DNA of 64,000 nucleotides from Arachnia propionica (GTDB lineage Bacteria > Actinomycetota > Actinomycetes > Propionibacteriales > Propionibacteriaceae): NCBI RefSeq assembly GCF_037055325.1, contig NZ_CP146373.1, positions 1,674,001 to 1,738,000 of the forward strand, read 5' to 3'. Under the pieces are notes generated by a model. That model saw nothing but the letters and a program-made list of their open reading frames with translations, was not told the origin of the DNA and searched no databases. The first letter of the stretch is position 1. Every line of letters starts with the position of its first letter. A program made the translations under genes and the position numbers. Below, piece after piece: positions 45,723-53,979 of this stretch.

Positions 45723-45923
45723 TCAGGCGCCCCGCATCGCCCCCAACGGCACGGCGCAGACCCAGCGGTAGGCATTCCACAGAACCAACGCATCGTGCTC
45801 CGCAGGGATTTCATCCGGCACTTTGCGGAAGACGGCACCGATCGCGCACGCACCGCACACCCCACCGTCCGCCCGCTTTCCCGACGGGAACGCCCGCGTC
45901 ACAACGTCACAGCACATGCACAC
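45723..45923 (-). CDS. Possible small Cys-rich protein (uncertain)
   Basis: 66 codons, starting MCMCCDVV, with a further GGVCGAC pair and one more Cys. GC at third positions is about 80 percent, as in real genes here, and the frame precedes the copper operon on the same strand. There is no good ribosome binding site and I recognise no family. If real, its cysteines next to csoR suggest metal binding, but it may be chance. The rest of the 45687-46176 gap holds only the CsoR operator and the phased repeats. Confidence 0.3.
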   Translation of the reverse strand: MCMCCDVVTRAFPSGKRADGGVCGACAIGAVFRKVPDEIPAEHDALVLWNAYRWVCAVPLGAMRGA

Positions 45924-46052
45924 GATGCCAGTGCAGACGCAGCGCGGAAGCCCCGCCCGCAGCGCGACTCACCCCTGGCGATAACGGTTTTATAACGATT
46001 CCGGGTGGTTTTCCCCCGGTTCCGGTCAGCGTTGCCGTCGCTTCCGCACCGG

Positions 46053-46092
46053 CCTTCCACAGCTTTCCACAGCTTTCCACAGAGTTTCCCAC
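46053..46092 (+). repeat. 10-bp phased TTCCACAG repeats upstream of dnaB
   Basis: cCTTCCACAG, cTTTCCACAG, cTTTCCACAG and a related agTTTCCCAC follow at exactly 10-bp intervals. TTTCCACA is close to the actinobacterial DnaA box TTGTCCACA / TTTTCCACA. Confidence 0.7.
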
Positions 46093-46176
46093 GCCGCAGA
46101 CAGCGATTGTCGTGGGGCGGGGTTAGATTGATGAGCCCTGCCGCATGCGCGTCGGCGGGGTGCGGGAAGGGGATGC

Positions 46177-47541
46177 ATGTCGCAGCAATACGCCGAGGAG
46201 CCGATGGGTCATGCTCCCCCCCAGGACCCGCAGGCTGAGAAGAGCGTCCTCGGGGCCATGATGATGAGCAAGGACGCCATCTCCGATGTGGTCGAGGTGC
46301 TTCGCGGCACTGATTTCTACCAGCCCAGACACGAAACCATTTTCGAGGCGGTCATCAGCCTCTACGGTCGCGGAGAACCCGCCGACCCCATCACCGTCGC
46401 CGCCGAACTCGGCCGCAGCGGCGACCTCCAGCGCGTCGGGGGGGCCGTCTACCTCCACGATCTCCTCGCCTCCATCTCCATCGCCGCCAACGCCTCCTAT
46501 TACGCGGAGATCGTGCGCGAGAAGGCCGTCCTGCGACGCCTCGTCAACGCCTCGATCCGGATCGCGCAGCTCGGCTACCAGGGGCAGGGCGAGGTGGACA
46601 AGATCGTCGACGAGGCCCAGCAGACGTTGTTCGAGGTGACGGGTTCCAAGGCCAGCGAGGACTACAAGTCGCTCAACGAGCTCATGGAACCCACCTTCGA
46701 CGAGATGGAGGCCATCGCGAACTCCGGTGACGCGCTGTCCGGGGTGCCCACCGGTTTCACCGAGCTCGACACCCTCACCAACGGCCTCCACCCCGGCCAG
46801 ATGGTCATCGTCGCCGCCCGTCCCGGCGTGGGAAAGTCCACCTTCGCCCTCGACGTCTGCCGCGCCGCCGCAATCCACAACGACCTGGCCACGGTGTTCT
46901 TCTCCCTGGAGATGAGCCGCACCGAGATCGTGATGAAGATCCTGAGCGCGGAGTCGTCGGTGCCGCTGCAGAAGATCCGCGGCGGCCGCATGGACGAGAA
47001 CGACTGGCAGCGCATCACCGACCGCTCCGTCACCCTCTCCGGGAAACCACTGTTCATCGACGACTCCCCCAACCTGACGATGATGGAGATCCGCGCCAAG
47101 GCCCGTCGCCTCAAGCAGCGCAACAACCTCCAGCTGATCTGCATCGACTACATCCAGCTGATGACCTCGGGCAAGAAGGTGGAGTCCCGACAGCTGGAGG
47201 TCTCGGAGTTCTCGCGGCAGATCAAGCTTCTCGCCAAGGAGCTGGAGGTGCCGGTGATCGCGCTGTCGCAGCTTAGCCGCAACGCCGAGCAGCGCAAGGA
47301 CGGGGTGCCGCAGCTCGCCGACCTACGCGAATCCGGGTCACTCGAACAGGACGCCGACATCGTCATCATGCTGCACCGTCCCGAGCTCTACACCCAGAAC
47401 CCCACCGACGAGGAGCGCGGCCAGGCGGCCTTCCACATCCTCAAGCACCGCAACGGCCAGCTCGACAAGATCGACGCCCTCTTCCAGGGCCACTACTCCC
47501 GCTTCACGAACCAGCCTGTCGCCACCTTCAACCCGACCTGA
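46177..47541 (+). CDS. dnaB: Replicative DNA helicase
   Basis: 454 residues, with GGAAGGGG before the ATG. N-terminal helical domain (AEKSVLGAMMMSKDAISDV) and RecA-like C-terminal domain: Walker A ARPGVGKST, Walker B LICIDYIQLM, and LSQLSRNAEQRKDGVPQLADLRESGSLEQDAD. It unwinds DNA ahead of the replisome as a hexamer. There is no intein insertion. Phased DnaA-box-like repeats lie 85-125 bp upstream. Confidence 0.97.
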   Translation: MSQQYAEEPMGHAPPQDPQAEKSVLGAMMMSKDAISDVVEVLRGTDFYQPRHETIFEAVISLYGRGEPADPITVAAELGRSGDLQRVGGAVYLHDLLASISIAANASYYAEIVREKAVLRRLVNASIRIAQLGYQGQGEVDKIVDEAQQTLFEVTGSKASEDYKSLNELMEPTFDEMEAIANSGDALSGVPTGFTELDTLTNGLHPGQMVIVAARPGVGKSTFALDVCRAAAIHNDLATVFFSLEMSRTEIVMKILSAESSVPLQKIRGGRMDENDWQRITDRSVTLSGKPLFIDDSPNLTMMEIRAKARRLKQRNNLQLICIDYIQLMTSGKKVESRQLEVSEFSRQIKLLAKELEVPVIALSQLSRNAEQRKDGVPQLADLRESGSLEQDADIVIMLHRPELYTQNPTDEERGQAAFHILKHRNGQLDKIDALFQGHYSRFTNQPVATFNPT

Positions 47542-47594
47542 CCCACCAGCTGTTCGCTAACCCCCACACGTTGGCGGCCTTTTAAACTTGCCTC

Positions 47595-47837
47595 ATGACG
47601 CCACTCATCATCGACGATCCCCGCGTGCGGGCCATGGTCGACCACCTCGCGAAACAACGCGGCGTCACGGCCACGGAGGTGATCCGAGACGCGGTCGAGC
47701 AGCAGCTCACCAAGGACGACCAACGACGACTCGACCGGCTAGCCGCTATCGAGGAACTCCAGGCCGAAGCCGCACCGTACCGGCATCTTTTCCTGACAGA
47801 CGACGACATCTACGACGAGAATGGACTACCGAAGTGA
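47595..47837 (+). CDS. vapB: VapB-type antitoxin
   Basis: 80 residues. The N-terminal half resembles the PSK/VapB DNA-binding domain (VRAMVDHLAKQRGVTATEVIRDAV) and the acidic C-terminal tail (FLTDDDIYDENGLPK) is the toxin-wrapping part. There is no ribosome binding site; TTTAAACT about 7 nt upstream could be the -10 box of a leaderless promoter. The stop overlaps the VapC start by 4 bp (GTGA). Confidence 0.85.
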   Translation: MTPLIIDDPRVRAMVDHLAKQRGVTATEVIRDAVEQQLTKDDQRRLDRLAAIEELQAEAAPYRHLFLTDDDIYDENGLPK

Positions 47838-48214
47838 TAGTCGACACATCTGTAGGTGTCGCAATCCTCAACGAGGAGCCCGAGGCGGAGACCTTCAAGA
47901 GAATTCTCGCCACAACAGGCAACATCAGGATGTCGGCTGCTTCTGTGTTGGAACTCGCGATCGTGCTCAGAGAGCGCCCGGGACTTGCTGAGAAGTTCAT
48001 CACCAGAACTGGCATCGAGGTGCTCGACATCAATGCCGAGCACCTGTACGAGGCCATCCGCGCCCACGAGCGGTTCGGTCGCGGGTCAGGCTCGCCTGCG
48101 AAACTCAACTTCGGCGACTGCTTCAGCTACGCGACCGCCAAGGTGACGGGCGAGCCGCTGCTCTTCAAGGGCAACGACTTCACCCACACCGACATCCCGA
48201 GTGGCGTTTCCTGA
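47834..48214 (+). CDS. vapC: VapC-type PIN-domain ribonuclease toxin
   Basis: 126 residues from the overlapping GTG. PIN active-site acids are all present: Asp4 (VDTSV), Glu40 (SAASVLEL), Asp97 (NFGDCFSYA) and Asp115 (KGNDF). VapC toxins cut tRNA or rRNA when freed from VapB. The toxin therefore looks functional. Confidence 0.9.
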   Translation: MIVDTSVGVAILNEEPEAETFKRILATTGNIRMSAASVLELAIVLRERPGLAEKFITRTGIEVLDINAEHLYEAIRAHERFGRGSGSPAKLNFGDCFSYATAKVTGEPLLFKGNDFTHTDIPSGVS

Positions 48215-48388
48215 GCGACCGGGCGTTCAGCTTGCTTTTCACGCAGTTCCGCGATGCCGGGGAACACCATGCGCAGCGCCGGATACAGGGCCCCGTGGGC
48301 CTTCTTGTCGAGCTTCTTCAGGTGGGATTGCAGGGCGTCGGCGACGATCTGGGTGACCAGTGGCGACGTCGTCCCGCCGCCCCGTCAC
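48215..48388 (-). pseudogene. Likely remnant of a coding sequence, minus strand
   Basis: On the minus strand one frame has coding-like residues (VADALQSHLKKLDKKAHGAL, then ALRMVFPGIAELREKQ) but it opens just after a TGA, has no start codon before this stretch, and runs on into antisense of vapC. I do not recognise the parent family. It may be the leftover of a gene cut by the arrival of vapBC. Confidence 0.35.
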
Positions 48389-48414
48389 CGCACGAAGGTG
48401 TCTAGGCTGGCCCG

Positions 48415-49149
48415 GTGATCGAGTTGACGGCACTGACGTGGGGTGTGGTGGTCACTGGGGCATTGCTCGTCGGAGTTGCGAAAACCGCACTTCCCGGGCT
48501 CGCGACCTTCGTCGCCGCGATGTTCGCCGCCGTACTGCCCGCCCGCGAGTCGACGGCGGTGCTGCTGGTGCTGTTGATGGTCGGCGACCTCGTTGCGATC
48601 TGGGTCTACCGCCGGGACGCCGATTTCAGGGCCCTGCTGCGCCTGGCACCCCCGGTGATCGTTGGCCTGGCGTTGGGGGCGGCTTTTCTGGCCTGGGCCG
48701 ACAACACCACCATGCGACGCACCATCGGCGTCATCCTGCTGGCGTTGACGGCCCTGACCCTGTGGAACATGCGACGCGGCCTCGACGACGCCGCACAGGG
48801 TGCGCCGGCGCGGATCGGCTACGGCACCCTCGGAGGTTTCACGACGATGGCCGCGAACGCCGGCGGCCCCGTCATGACGCTGTACTTCCTGGCGGCCCGG
48901 TTCGACATGATCCGTTTCCTCGGCACCCAGGCGTGGTTCTTCTTCCTCATCAACGTGGCGAAGCTGCCGTTCTCGCTCGGTCTCGGACTGCTGGGTGGCG
49001 AGATGCTGGTGCCGCTGCTGGTCCTGGCGCCCGTCGTGCTGCTGGGCACCTGGCTGGGCCGCGTGGTGATCCGCCACATCAACGAGACGTGGTTCACGCG
49101 CGTGATCATCGCGCTGACCATCGTCTCGTCGCTGTACCTGCTGCACTGA
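48415..49149 (+). CDS. TauE/SafE-family sulfite/anion exporter
   Basis: 244 residues from a GTG start, about eight membrane spans in two repeats. The family pattern GVAKTALPGLATFVAAM in the first half is matched by GGFTTMAANAGGPVMTLYF in the second. Members export organosulfonates or sulfite or take up anions; the substrate is not evident. No sulfur genes are nearby. Confidence 0.88.
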   Translation: MIELTALTWGVVVTGALLVGVAKTALPGLATFVAAMFAAVLPARESTAVLLVLLMVGDLVAIWVYRRDADFRALLRLAPPVIVGLALGAAFLAWADNTTMRRTIGVILLALTALTLWNMRRGLDDAAQGAPARIGYGTLGGFTTMAANAGGPVMTLYFLAARFDMIRFLGTQAWFFFLINVAKLPFSLGLGLLGGEMLVPLLVLAPVVLLGTWLGRVVIRHINETWFTRVIIALTIVSSLYLLH

Positions 49150-49186
49150 CCCGTGGCGACGTGTCGCCACGCGGACGAGTCGGCCC

Positions 49187-50374
49187 TCACGCCCCCCAGG
49201 TGGTACGGCCCGTCACCTCCGGCACGTCGTGCCAGCGACCGTCGGCGGCCGATGCGACGGCGGCCTCGTCGATCTCGGCGGCAGCCCAGCCGTCGGCCAC
49301 GGATGGGGCGAGCTGCTCGCCGGTCAGCACCGACTCGATGAACTGCGCCGCCTCGACGGTTTTCATGTCGTCGAAACCCATGGAGGTGCCCGCCCCGGGC
49401 TGGAAGATGCTGAACGCCGGGAAATCGGGGCCGGCCATCACCCGCGTGTAGCCCTGGAACTCCTGATCGCGACCCGCGCAGACGAACAGGTCGTTGAGGT
49501 GCTCGAAGTTCCACCGAAGCGACCCGTTGGTCCCGTAGACCTCGACGACGTACTCGGCGCGCGGACCCACCGCCACTCGGCTGGCCTCCATGGTCGCGAC
49601 AGCCCCGCCTTCAAGGCGCGCCAGCACCGCCACCCAGTCCTCGTTCTCGACGGGACCGAGCTCGTCGGAGACCTCCCAGCCGGAGTGTCCGATACCGACT
49701 TTGGTGGGGATGGGACGTTCGGGAATGAACTGCGCCGACGTCGCGGTCACGGACTCGATGCGCCCGGCGAGGTACTGCACCAGGTCGGCGCCGTGGCTGA
49801 GGAGGTCGCCGATGACCCCGGAGCCGCCCTTGTCGCGGCTGTGACGCCAGGTCAGCGGCCCCTCGGGCGAGCTGCCGTAGTCGGCGATCAGCCAGCACCG
49901 CACGTTGGTGACGCGCCCGATCCGGCCGTCGCGGATGAGCTGCCGGGCGCGTTCGATGGCGGGCGTGTGGCGGTAGTTGAAACCAACGGCGGTGATCAGC
50001 CCAGCCGCCTCGGCCGCCTCGGCGATCTGGCGCGACTGCGCCGCCGAGACCCCCATGGGTTTCTCGATCCAGAACGGTTTCCCGGCGGCGACGGCGGCCA
50101 GGGCGATCTCGTGGTGGAGGAAGTTCGGGGAGCAGATGCTCACCACGTCGACCTCGGGATCGGCCAGTAGCTCGTGGTAGTCGGCGTAGGCCCGCTCGAA
50201 CCCGAGGACCGCGACGGCCTCGTCGCGGGCCGCCGCCACGGGGTCGCAGGCGGCGACGAGACGCACCTCGGCCCCCAGCCCCTGATAGCGCTCCGCCAGG
50301 GCGCGGTAGCTGCGCGCGTGCAGCCTGCCCATCCATCCGAGGCTGATGACCCCCACACCGATCCGCTTGCTCAT
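49187..50374 (-). CDS. Gfo/Idh/MocA-family NAD-dependent oxidoreductase
   Basis: 395 residues; GGGAGA lies upstream of the ATG. Rossmann motif near the start (GVGVISLGWMGRLHARSYR), then the EKP motif (WIEKPMG) with the catalytic Lys, and the C-terminal Gfo/Idh/MocA sheet domain. Oxidises or reduces a sugar or inositol ring position. It is monocistronic here, about 5.5 kb from a second family member in the polyol cluster. Substrate unknown. Confidence 0.9.
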   Translation of the reverse strand: MSKRIGVGVISLGWMGRLHARSYRALAERYQGLGAEVRLVAACDPVAAARDEAVAVLGFERAYADYHELLADPEVDVVSICSPNFLHHEIALAAVAAGKPFWIEKPMGVSAAQSRQIAEAAEAAGLITAVGFNYRHTPAIERARQLIRDGRIGRVTNVRCWLIADYGSSPEGPLTWRHSRDKGGSGVIGDLLSHGADLVQYLAGRIESVTATSAQFIPERPIPTKVGIGHSGWEVSDELGPVENEDWVAVLARLEGGAVATMEASRVAVGPRAEYVVEVYGTNGSLRWNFEHLNDLFVCAGRDQEFQGYTRVMAGPDFPAFSIFQPGAGTSMGFDDMKTVEAAQFIESVLTGEQLAPSVADGWAAAEIDEAAVASAADGRWHDVPEVTGRTTWGA

Positions 50375-50523
50375 GTTGTTCTCCCGACATCCGGGGGCCG
50401 GCCCCTACGGCGACCCACATGTCCGAACATATCAAGGGGGCTGCCTCGCCAAGGGGCTGCGCCCCTACTCGGGAGCAGCAGAACCGGATTGCGACGGCGT
50501 CAGTGGCGATACAATTTCATGGC

Positions 50524-50640
50524 ATGGTGACACCACAGTACCGGAGCATGCACTCGCGAGCAGGACAGCAAATTCGGACCAGTCCCGACCGCTGTTCAAG
50601 AGCCAAGGTTTCCTGCAATTCTGACGGGAGCCGGTTATGA
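50524..50640 (+). CDS. Possible small peptide overlapping the next gene (uncertain)
   Basis: A 38-codon frame starting MVTPQYRSMHSRAGQ, Ser/Arg-rich with two Cys, whose TGA overlaps the ATG of the next gene by 4 bp (ATGA), as coupled genes do. The same frame is open back to 50419. No ribosome binding site is convincing, so it may be chance. The rest of 50375-50636 holds no gene. Confidence 0.2.
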   Translation: MVTPQYRSMHSRAGQQIRTSPDRCSRAKVSCNSDGSRL

Positions 50641-50864
50641 AACCCGAAGAAAACGCCCAACGCTCGTTCGCCTGGTTGATATTCGGTATCGCCCTCACCG
50701 GGACCATCACTGTGTTGTCCGTGCCCTACGCCATCGGACAACACGGCCTCACCGGACTGTGGATCCCTGCGATCCTTTTGCTTCCCCTGGCGCTCCAAAT
50801 GGCGGCCGCAGTCACGCTGAAACGCCTGGCCAGCCATGCTCACGACAACAATCCCACCCGCTGA
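50637..50864 (+). CDS. Small two-span membrane protein
   Basis: 75 residues, with GGGAG 6-7 nt before the ATG. Two hydrophobic segments (about 12-35 and 42-62) and a short charged tail. No family recognised. It is the first of a rightward run of small membrane proteins and an ABC system, so an accessory or immunity role is possible. Confidence 0.65.
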   Translation: MKPEENAQRSFAWLIFGIALTGTITVLSVPYAIGQHGLTGLWIPAILLLPLALQMAAAVTLKRLASHAHDNNPTR

Positions 50865-50964
50865 GCCAACCGGATTCACAAGCAGAGAAACCGCAGGGGT
50901 GGATCGTGCACATCGACGTGCAGGAAACCAGTTATTTCACAAGTGATCCCAGGAAGAGAGCGCA

Positions 50965-51333
50965 ATGCCGGTTCGAAACACGAAACCCTGGCTTCTGGCC
51001 CTGGCGGTGTTCGCCATCGTGAGCAATGTCTTGTCCGCGCTGATGAGCACCATCGAGGGTCCCGCCGCCTACATCTTCATCACAATCGGCGGCATCGTCA
51101 TCCTGCCGGTTCTGATTCTGGGCCTCCAGGAACGCGCGGTGGGGGCCTCCCTGGTCTTCGGCGGAGCTGTGATGCTCGCCGCAGGTGGCAGTTATCGTGC
51201 CACCGCGGGCTCGTTCATCCCTCAGAACATCGCTGGATGGATCGGCATCATCTCTGCGGGTCTTCTAGGCGTTCTCTGCGTCATGGCATGGGCCTCACGC
51301 AGCGAAGCAGAGCGACCGAGCCGGAATTTCTGA
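50965..51333 (+). CDS. Four-span membrane protein of unknown function
   Basis: 122 residues, with AGGAAGAG upstream. Four hydrophobic segments separated by short loops. No family recognised. It lies 12 bp upstream of the ABC permease gene and is probably cotranscribed with it. Confidence 0.7.
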   Translation: MPVRNTKPWLLALAVFAIVSNVLSALMSTIEGPAAYIFITIGGIVILPVLILGLQERAVGASLVFGGAVMLAAGGSYRATAGSFIPQNIAGWIGIISAGLLGVLCVMAWASRSEAERPSRNF

Positions 51334-51345
51334 TGGAGAAACCCC

Positions 51346-52729
51346 GTGCGTCAGACAAGAGCGGCGGCCCTGCTGTGGGCCTATGACATCGGATCCAGGT
51401 TCGGTATCGCATGGCGGCCACGGACCATTCTGCTGATGCTGGGAATGGTGGCGGTCCTGGGGCTGGTGCCCGCGCTGGCGCTGGCGCTGTGGGTGGGACG
51501 GCTGCTGAACACCATCGAGGTCTTCGTGCCCTGGGTGTCCCTTGCCACGGCTTGGACGGTGTGGACAACAGTGCGGGTGCTCGTCACCCAGGAGCGTGAG
51601 GAACTGACCGCCCCCAGCCTAGGACCGTTCATGCGGGCGGTCGACCTGAGTCTGGGCAGCTGGTTCACCGTCCGTTTCGCGACGCCGGTGCTGCTCGAGG
51701 CCCTGTACGGCTGTGTGGTTCTCGGCGGACTGCTGTGGGGGGGTTTCCGCGGCCCCTGAAACCACGGTGGCCGCGTTCGCGATGCTCCTGGGCGGGTACG
51801 TGGCCCGTCTAGGGCTCATGTCGCAGCTCGCCGTCCAGAACACCGGCTGGAGGCACCTGGCTCTGGGGCTGTTGTTGGGAGCCGCGTGCGTGACTGTTGC
51901 CGTTCTCCCGTGGCCACGTGTAGGGGTTCCGCTGACGCTTCTTCTTCTGGCGATTGGAGTAGCGGCGTGGCGCGGCCTTCACCGGCTCGCCCACGCCACG
52001 TCGCCGGCAGCAATGACGACGCGGCGCCGCCGGCGCCGGGGATGTCGTCTCCTCGCATTGCCGGCCTGGGCCATGACGGTCGTGGTACTGCGCCGTGGCA
52101 CATGGGTGCCGCCGGTGCGTTCGATGACGATCCGCCTGGTGGTGTTGTGCCTGCTGCTCGCAGCACTGGCCGCCAGTATCCGTTTCACGATGCCGTGGCT
52201 CAACGTCTTGCTCGGCCACGTGACGCCGATACTCACCAACACAATGGCCGTCGCGGGGTTTCTCATGTCCCTGCCCCTGGGGGACATGGGCGTCTGCTGG
52301 TTCGGTGTCCGGAGCTGCCGCCGACAACTCCGGGCAGCTTGGGAATCAGGAGCATCGCTGAGGCACCTCGCACTCGGATCTGCCATGGCCCATCTGGTGG
52401 ACGGCGCTGTCGTTACTGTCGGGATCCTGGCCCTGTGCGCCGGTCTGGGTTGCGCCCCGTCCCTCGAGGCTCTGCTCCTGCCCACGACGACGCAACTGGC
52501 GGGGGCTCTGGGGTATGCAATGTTCGCGGCCCCTGAGCTTCCCGACGGGCGGGCACGAACGTCACTTGCCGGCGCCCTGGCGGGGGTTCTACTGGCTGCC
52601 CCTGGGCTCGTGGCCGCCCTCAATCCTGGTTTCGCCCATCTCGCTGTTCTGCTTCCCATCGTCTTGTTCGGAGGTTTGGCATGGATGTCTATGAAGGTCG
52701 TGGAGAACGCATCTTTCTCGATCATGTGA
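51346..52729 (+). pseudogene. ABC transporter permease interrupted by a frameshift at a G7 tract
   Basis: A GTG at 51346 (GGAGA 7 nt upstream) opens a hydrophobic frame that ends at 51759. The hydrophobic sequence continues in the next frame from about 51743 to 52729, in which it shows several more membrane spans. The switch falls on seven G at 51737-51743. With six G the frames join as GGLLWGVSAAPETT and give one protein of 460 residues. It is followed, with a 49-bp overlap, by its ATPase. So this is either a phase-variable gene, a fresh mutation or a sequencing error in the homopolymer. The function is most likely the membrane half of an ABC exporter; substrate unknown. Confidence 0.75.
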
Positions 52730-53322
52730 CGTTCGGGTACACACCGGAGGCGGCTGTTCTCGATGACGTCACCATGGCCTTCCCGCGGTCGGGTGTCGTT
52801 GCGCTCCGTGCCGCCAACGGGGCCGGAAAGTCCACCCTGGTCGAGCTCGTCAGCGGCTATCTGAGACCGCAGAAAGGGCGAGTGGAAATCTGTGGCCACC
52901 CCGCGGCCAGCGCGGCCGCCCGTAGCTTCAGACGAGTGGTGCGCACCAAACCCGCTCTCTATCCGACGATGAGCGTCTTCGATCATCTCGCCTTCACCGC
53001 CCAGTTGACCGGAGCCGCCATGGACGATGTCCTGGCGCGCGTGCGTACCTATCGGTTGGATGAGTGGCTGGATGTCCGTGCCTGCGAACTGTCCTCAGGC
53101 ACGGAACGCAAGCTGTGGCTCATCGTCTGCACGCTCGGCCGGTTCGAGGTGGTCATGCTCGACGAACCGTTCCTCGGCCTGGACGACCACGCCCGGAGAG
53201 TCCTGTGGGATGAGATGGACCGGTGGCGCGCAAAGGACCGCCTCGTCGTGGTGGCCACCCACGAACATCCGCAGGGCTTCCATCCCGACGCCGAATACCA
53301 GCTGGCACCGGGAAAACGATGA
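52681..53322 (+). CDS. ABC transporter ATP-binding protein
   Basis: 213 residues. Walker A ANGAGKST, a degenerate signature LSSGTERK instead of LSGGQ, Walker B VVMLDEPFLGLD and the switch His in VVATHEHP. It overlaps the frameshifted permease by 49 bp. It is short for the family but complete in motifs. It should power the permease upstream, and would be useless if that gene is truly broken. Confidence 0.87.
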   Translation: MDVYEGRGERIFLDHVTFGYTPEAAVLDDVTMAFPRSGVVALRAANGAGKSTLVELVSGYLRPQKGRVEICGHPAASAAARSFRRVVRTKPALYPTMSVFDHLAFTAQLTGAAMDDVLARVRTYRLDEWLDVRACELSSGTERKLWLIVCTLGRFEVVMLDEPFLGLDDHARRVLWDEMDRWRAKDRLVVVATHEHPQGFHPDAEYQLAPGKR

Positions 53323-53412
53323 TGCCCCCAGAACTTGAGGCCCGACGTGGAGAGCCGCACCATCGGGCCACGGACGTATGCGCACGCCGACATCACCGGT
53401 AGGGTGGGTGGC

Positions 53413-53979
53413 GTGACCTCCATGATCGACGAGGCCGGTGTCGACGCCCTACTCACCGCTCTGCTCGACCACGGATTGGAACGGGTGGCGGCCGAACACC
53501 GGCCGGCCGTGGCCGTGGCGTTGCGTCGGATGCTGAACAGCGACCAGCCGGGCGTGGTGGCCCAGCACCTCACCCGCGGCAGCCGCCCCGAACGGTTCGG
53601 ACAGCACTGGGACCACAAGCCGACCCTGCTGCGCGCCTTCGCCCGCGGGGGCCGGGTGGCCGACGAACACGCCCGCGACCGCCTGCGCCATCTGGGATCC
53701 GCCACCAGCCTGACCCGCACTCAGGTCGCCCGCCGGCTTCGAGACATGATGGAGGTCCTCGACCTGGATGCAACGGCCCTGGCCGAGGAGGCAGAGCGAC
53801 TGCGCGTGGCGGATCATGATGACCTGTTCGACCAGCTGAGTGCGCACGATCGGATCACACCCGCCAGTGTGAACCGGGTGCTGGAGGGCGCGGCGCCCCT
53901 GCGGCCGGGACAGCTGGCCTTCATTCTCAGGGCCGCGCACATGGACGTGGGCCGGGTGCAAGGTGGTGGGGATGCCTGA
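53413..53979 (+). CDS. Putative HipB-position partner of HipA (atypical antitoxin)
   Basis: 188 residues from a GTG at 53413, with the ATG at 53422 as an alternative. All-helical by composition. The middle (SLTRTQVARRLRDMMEVLDLDATALAEEAERL) and the end (RITPASVNRVLEG) resemble HTH segments, so DNA binding is plausible, but it is about twice the size of a normal HipB (about 70-90 residues) and I do not recognise the family. It overlaps the HipA start by 8 bp, which is how HipB is usually coupled to HipA. Antitoxin role inferred from position. Confidence 0.6.
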   Translation: MTSMIDEAGVDALLTALLDHGLERVAAEHRPAVAVALRRMLNSDQPGVVAQHLTRGSRPERFGQHWDHKPTLLRAFARGGRVADEHARDRLRHLGSATSLTRTQVARRLRDMMEVLDLDATALAEEAERLRVADHDDLFDQLSAHDRITPASVNRVLEGAAPLRPGQLAFILRAAHMDVGRVQGGGDA

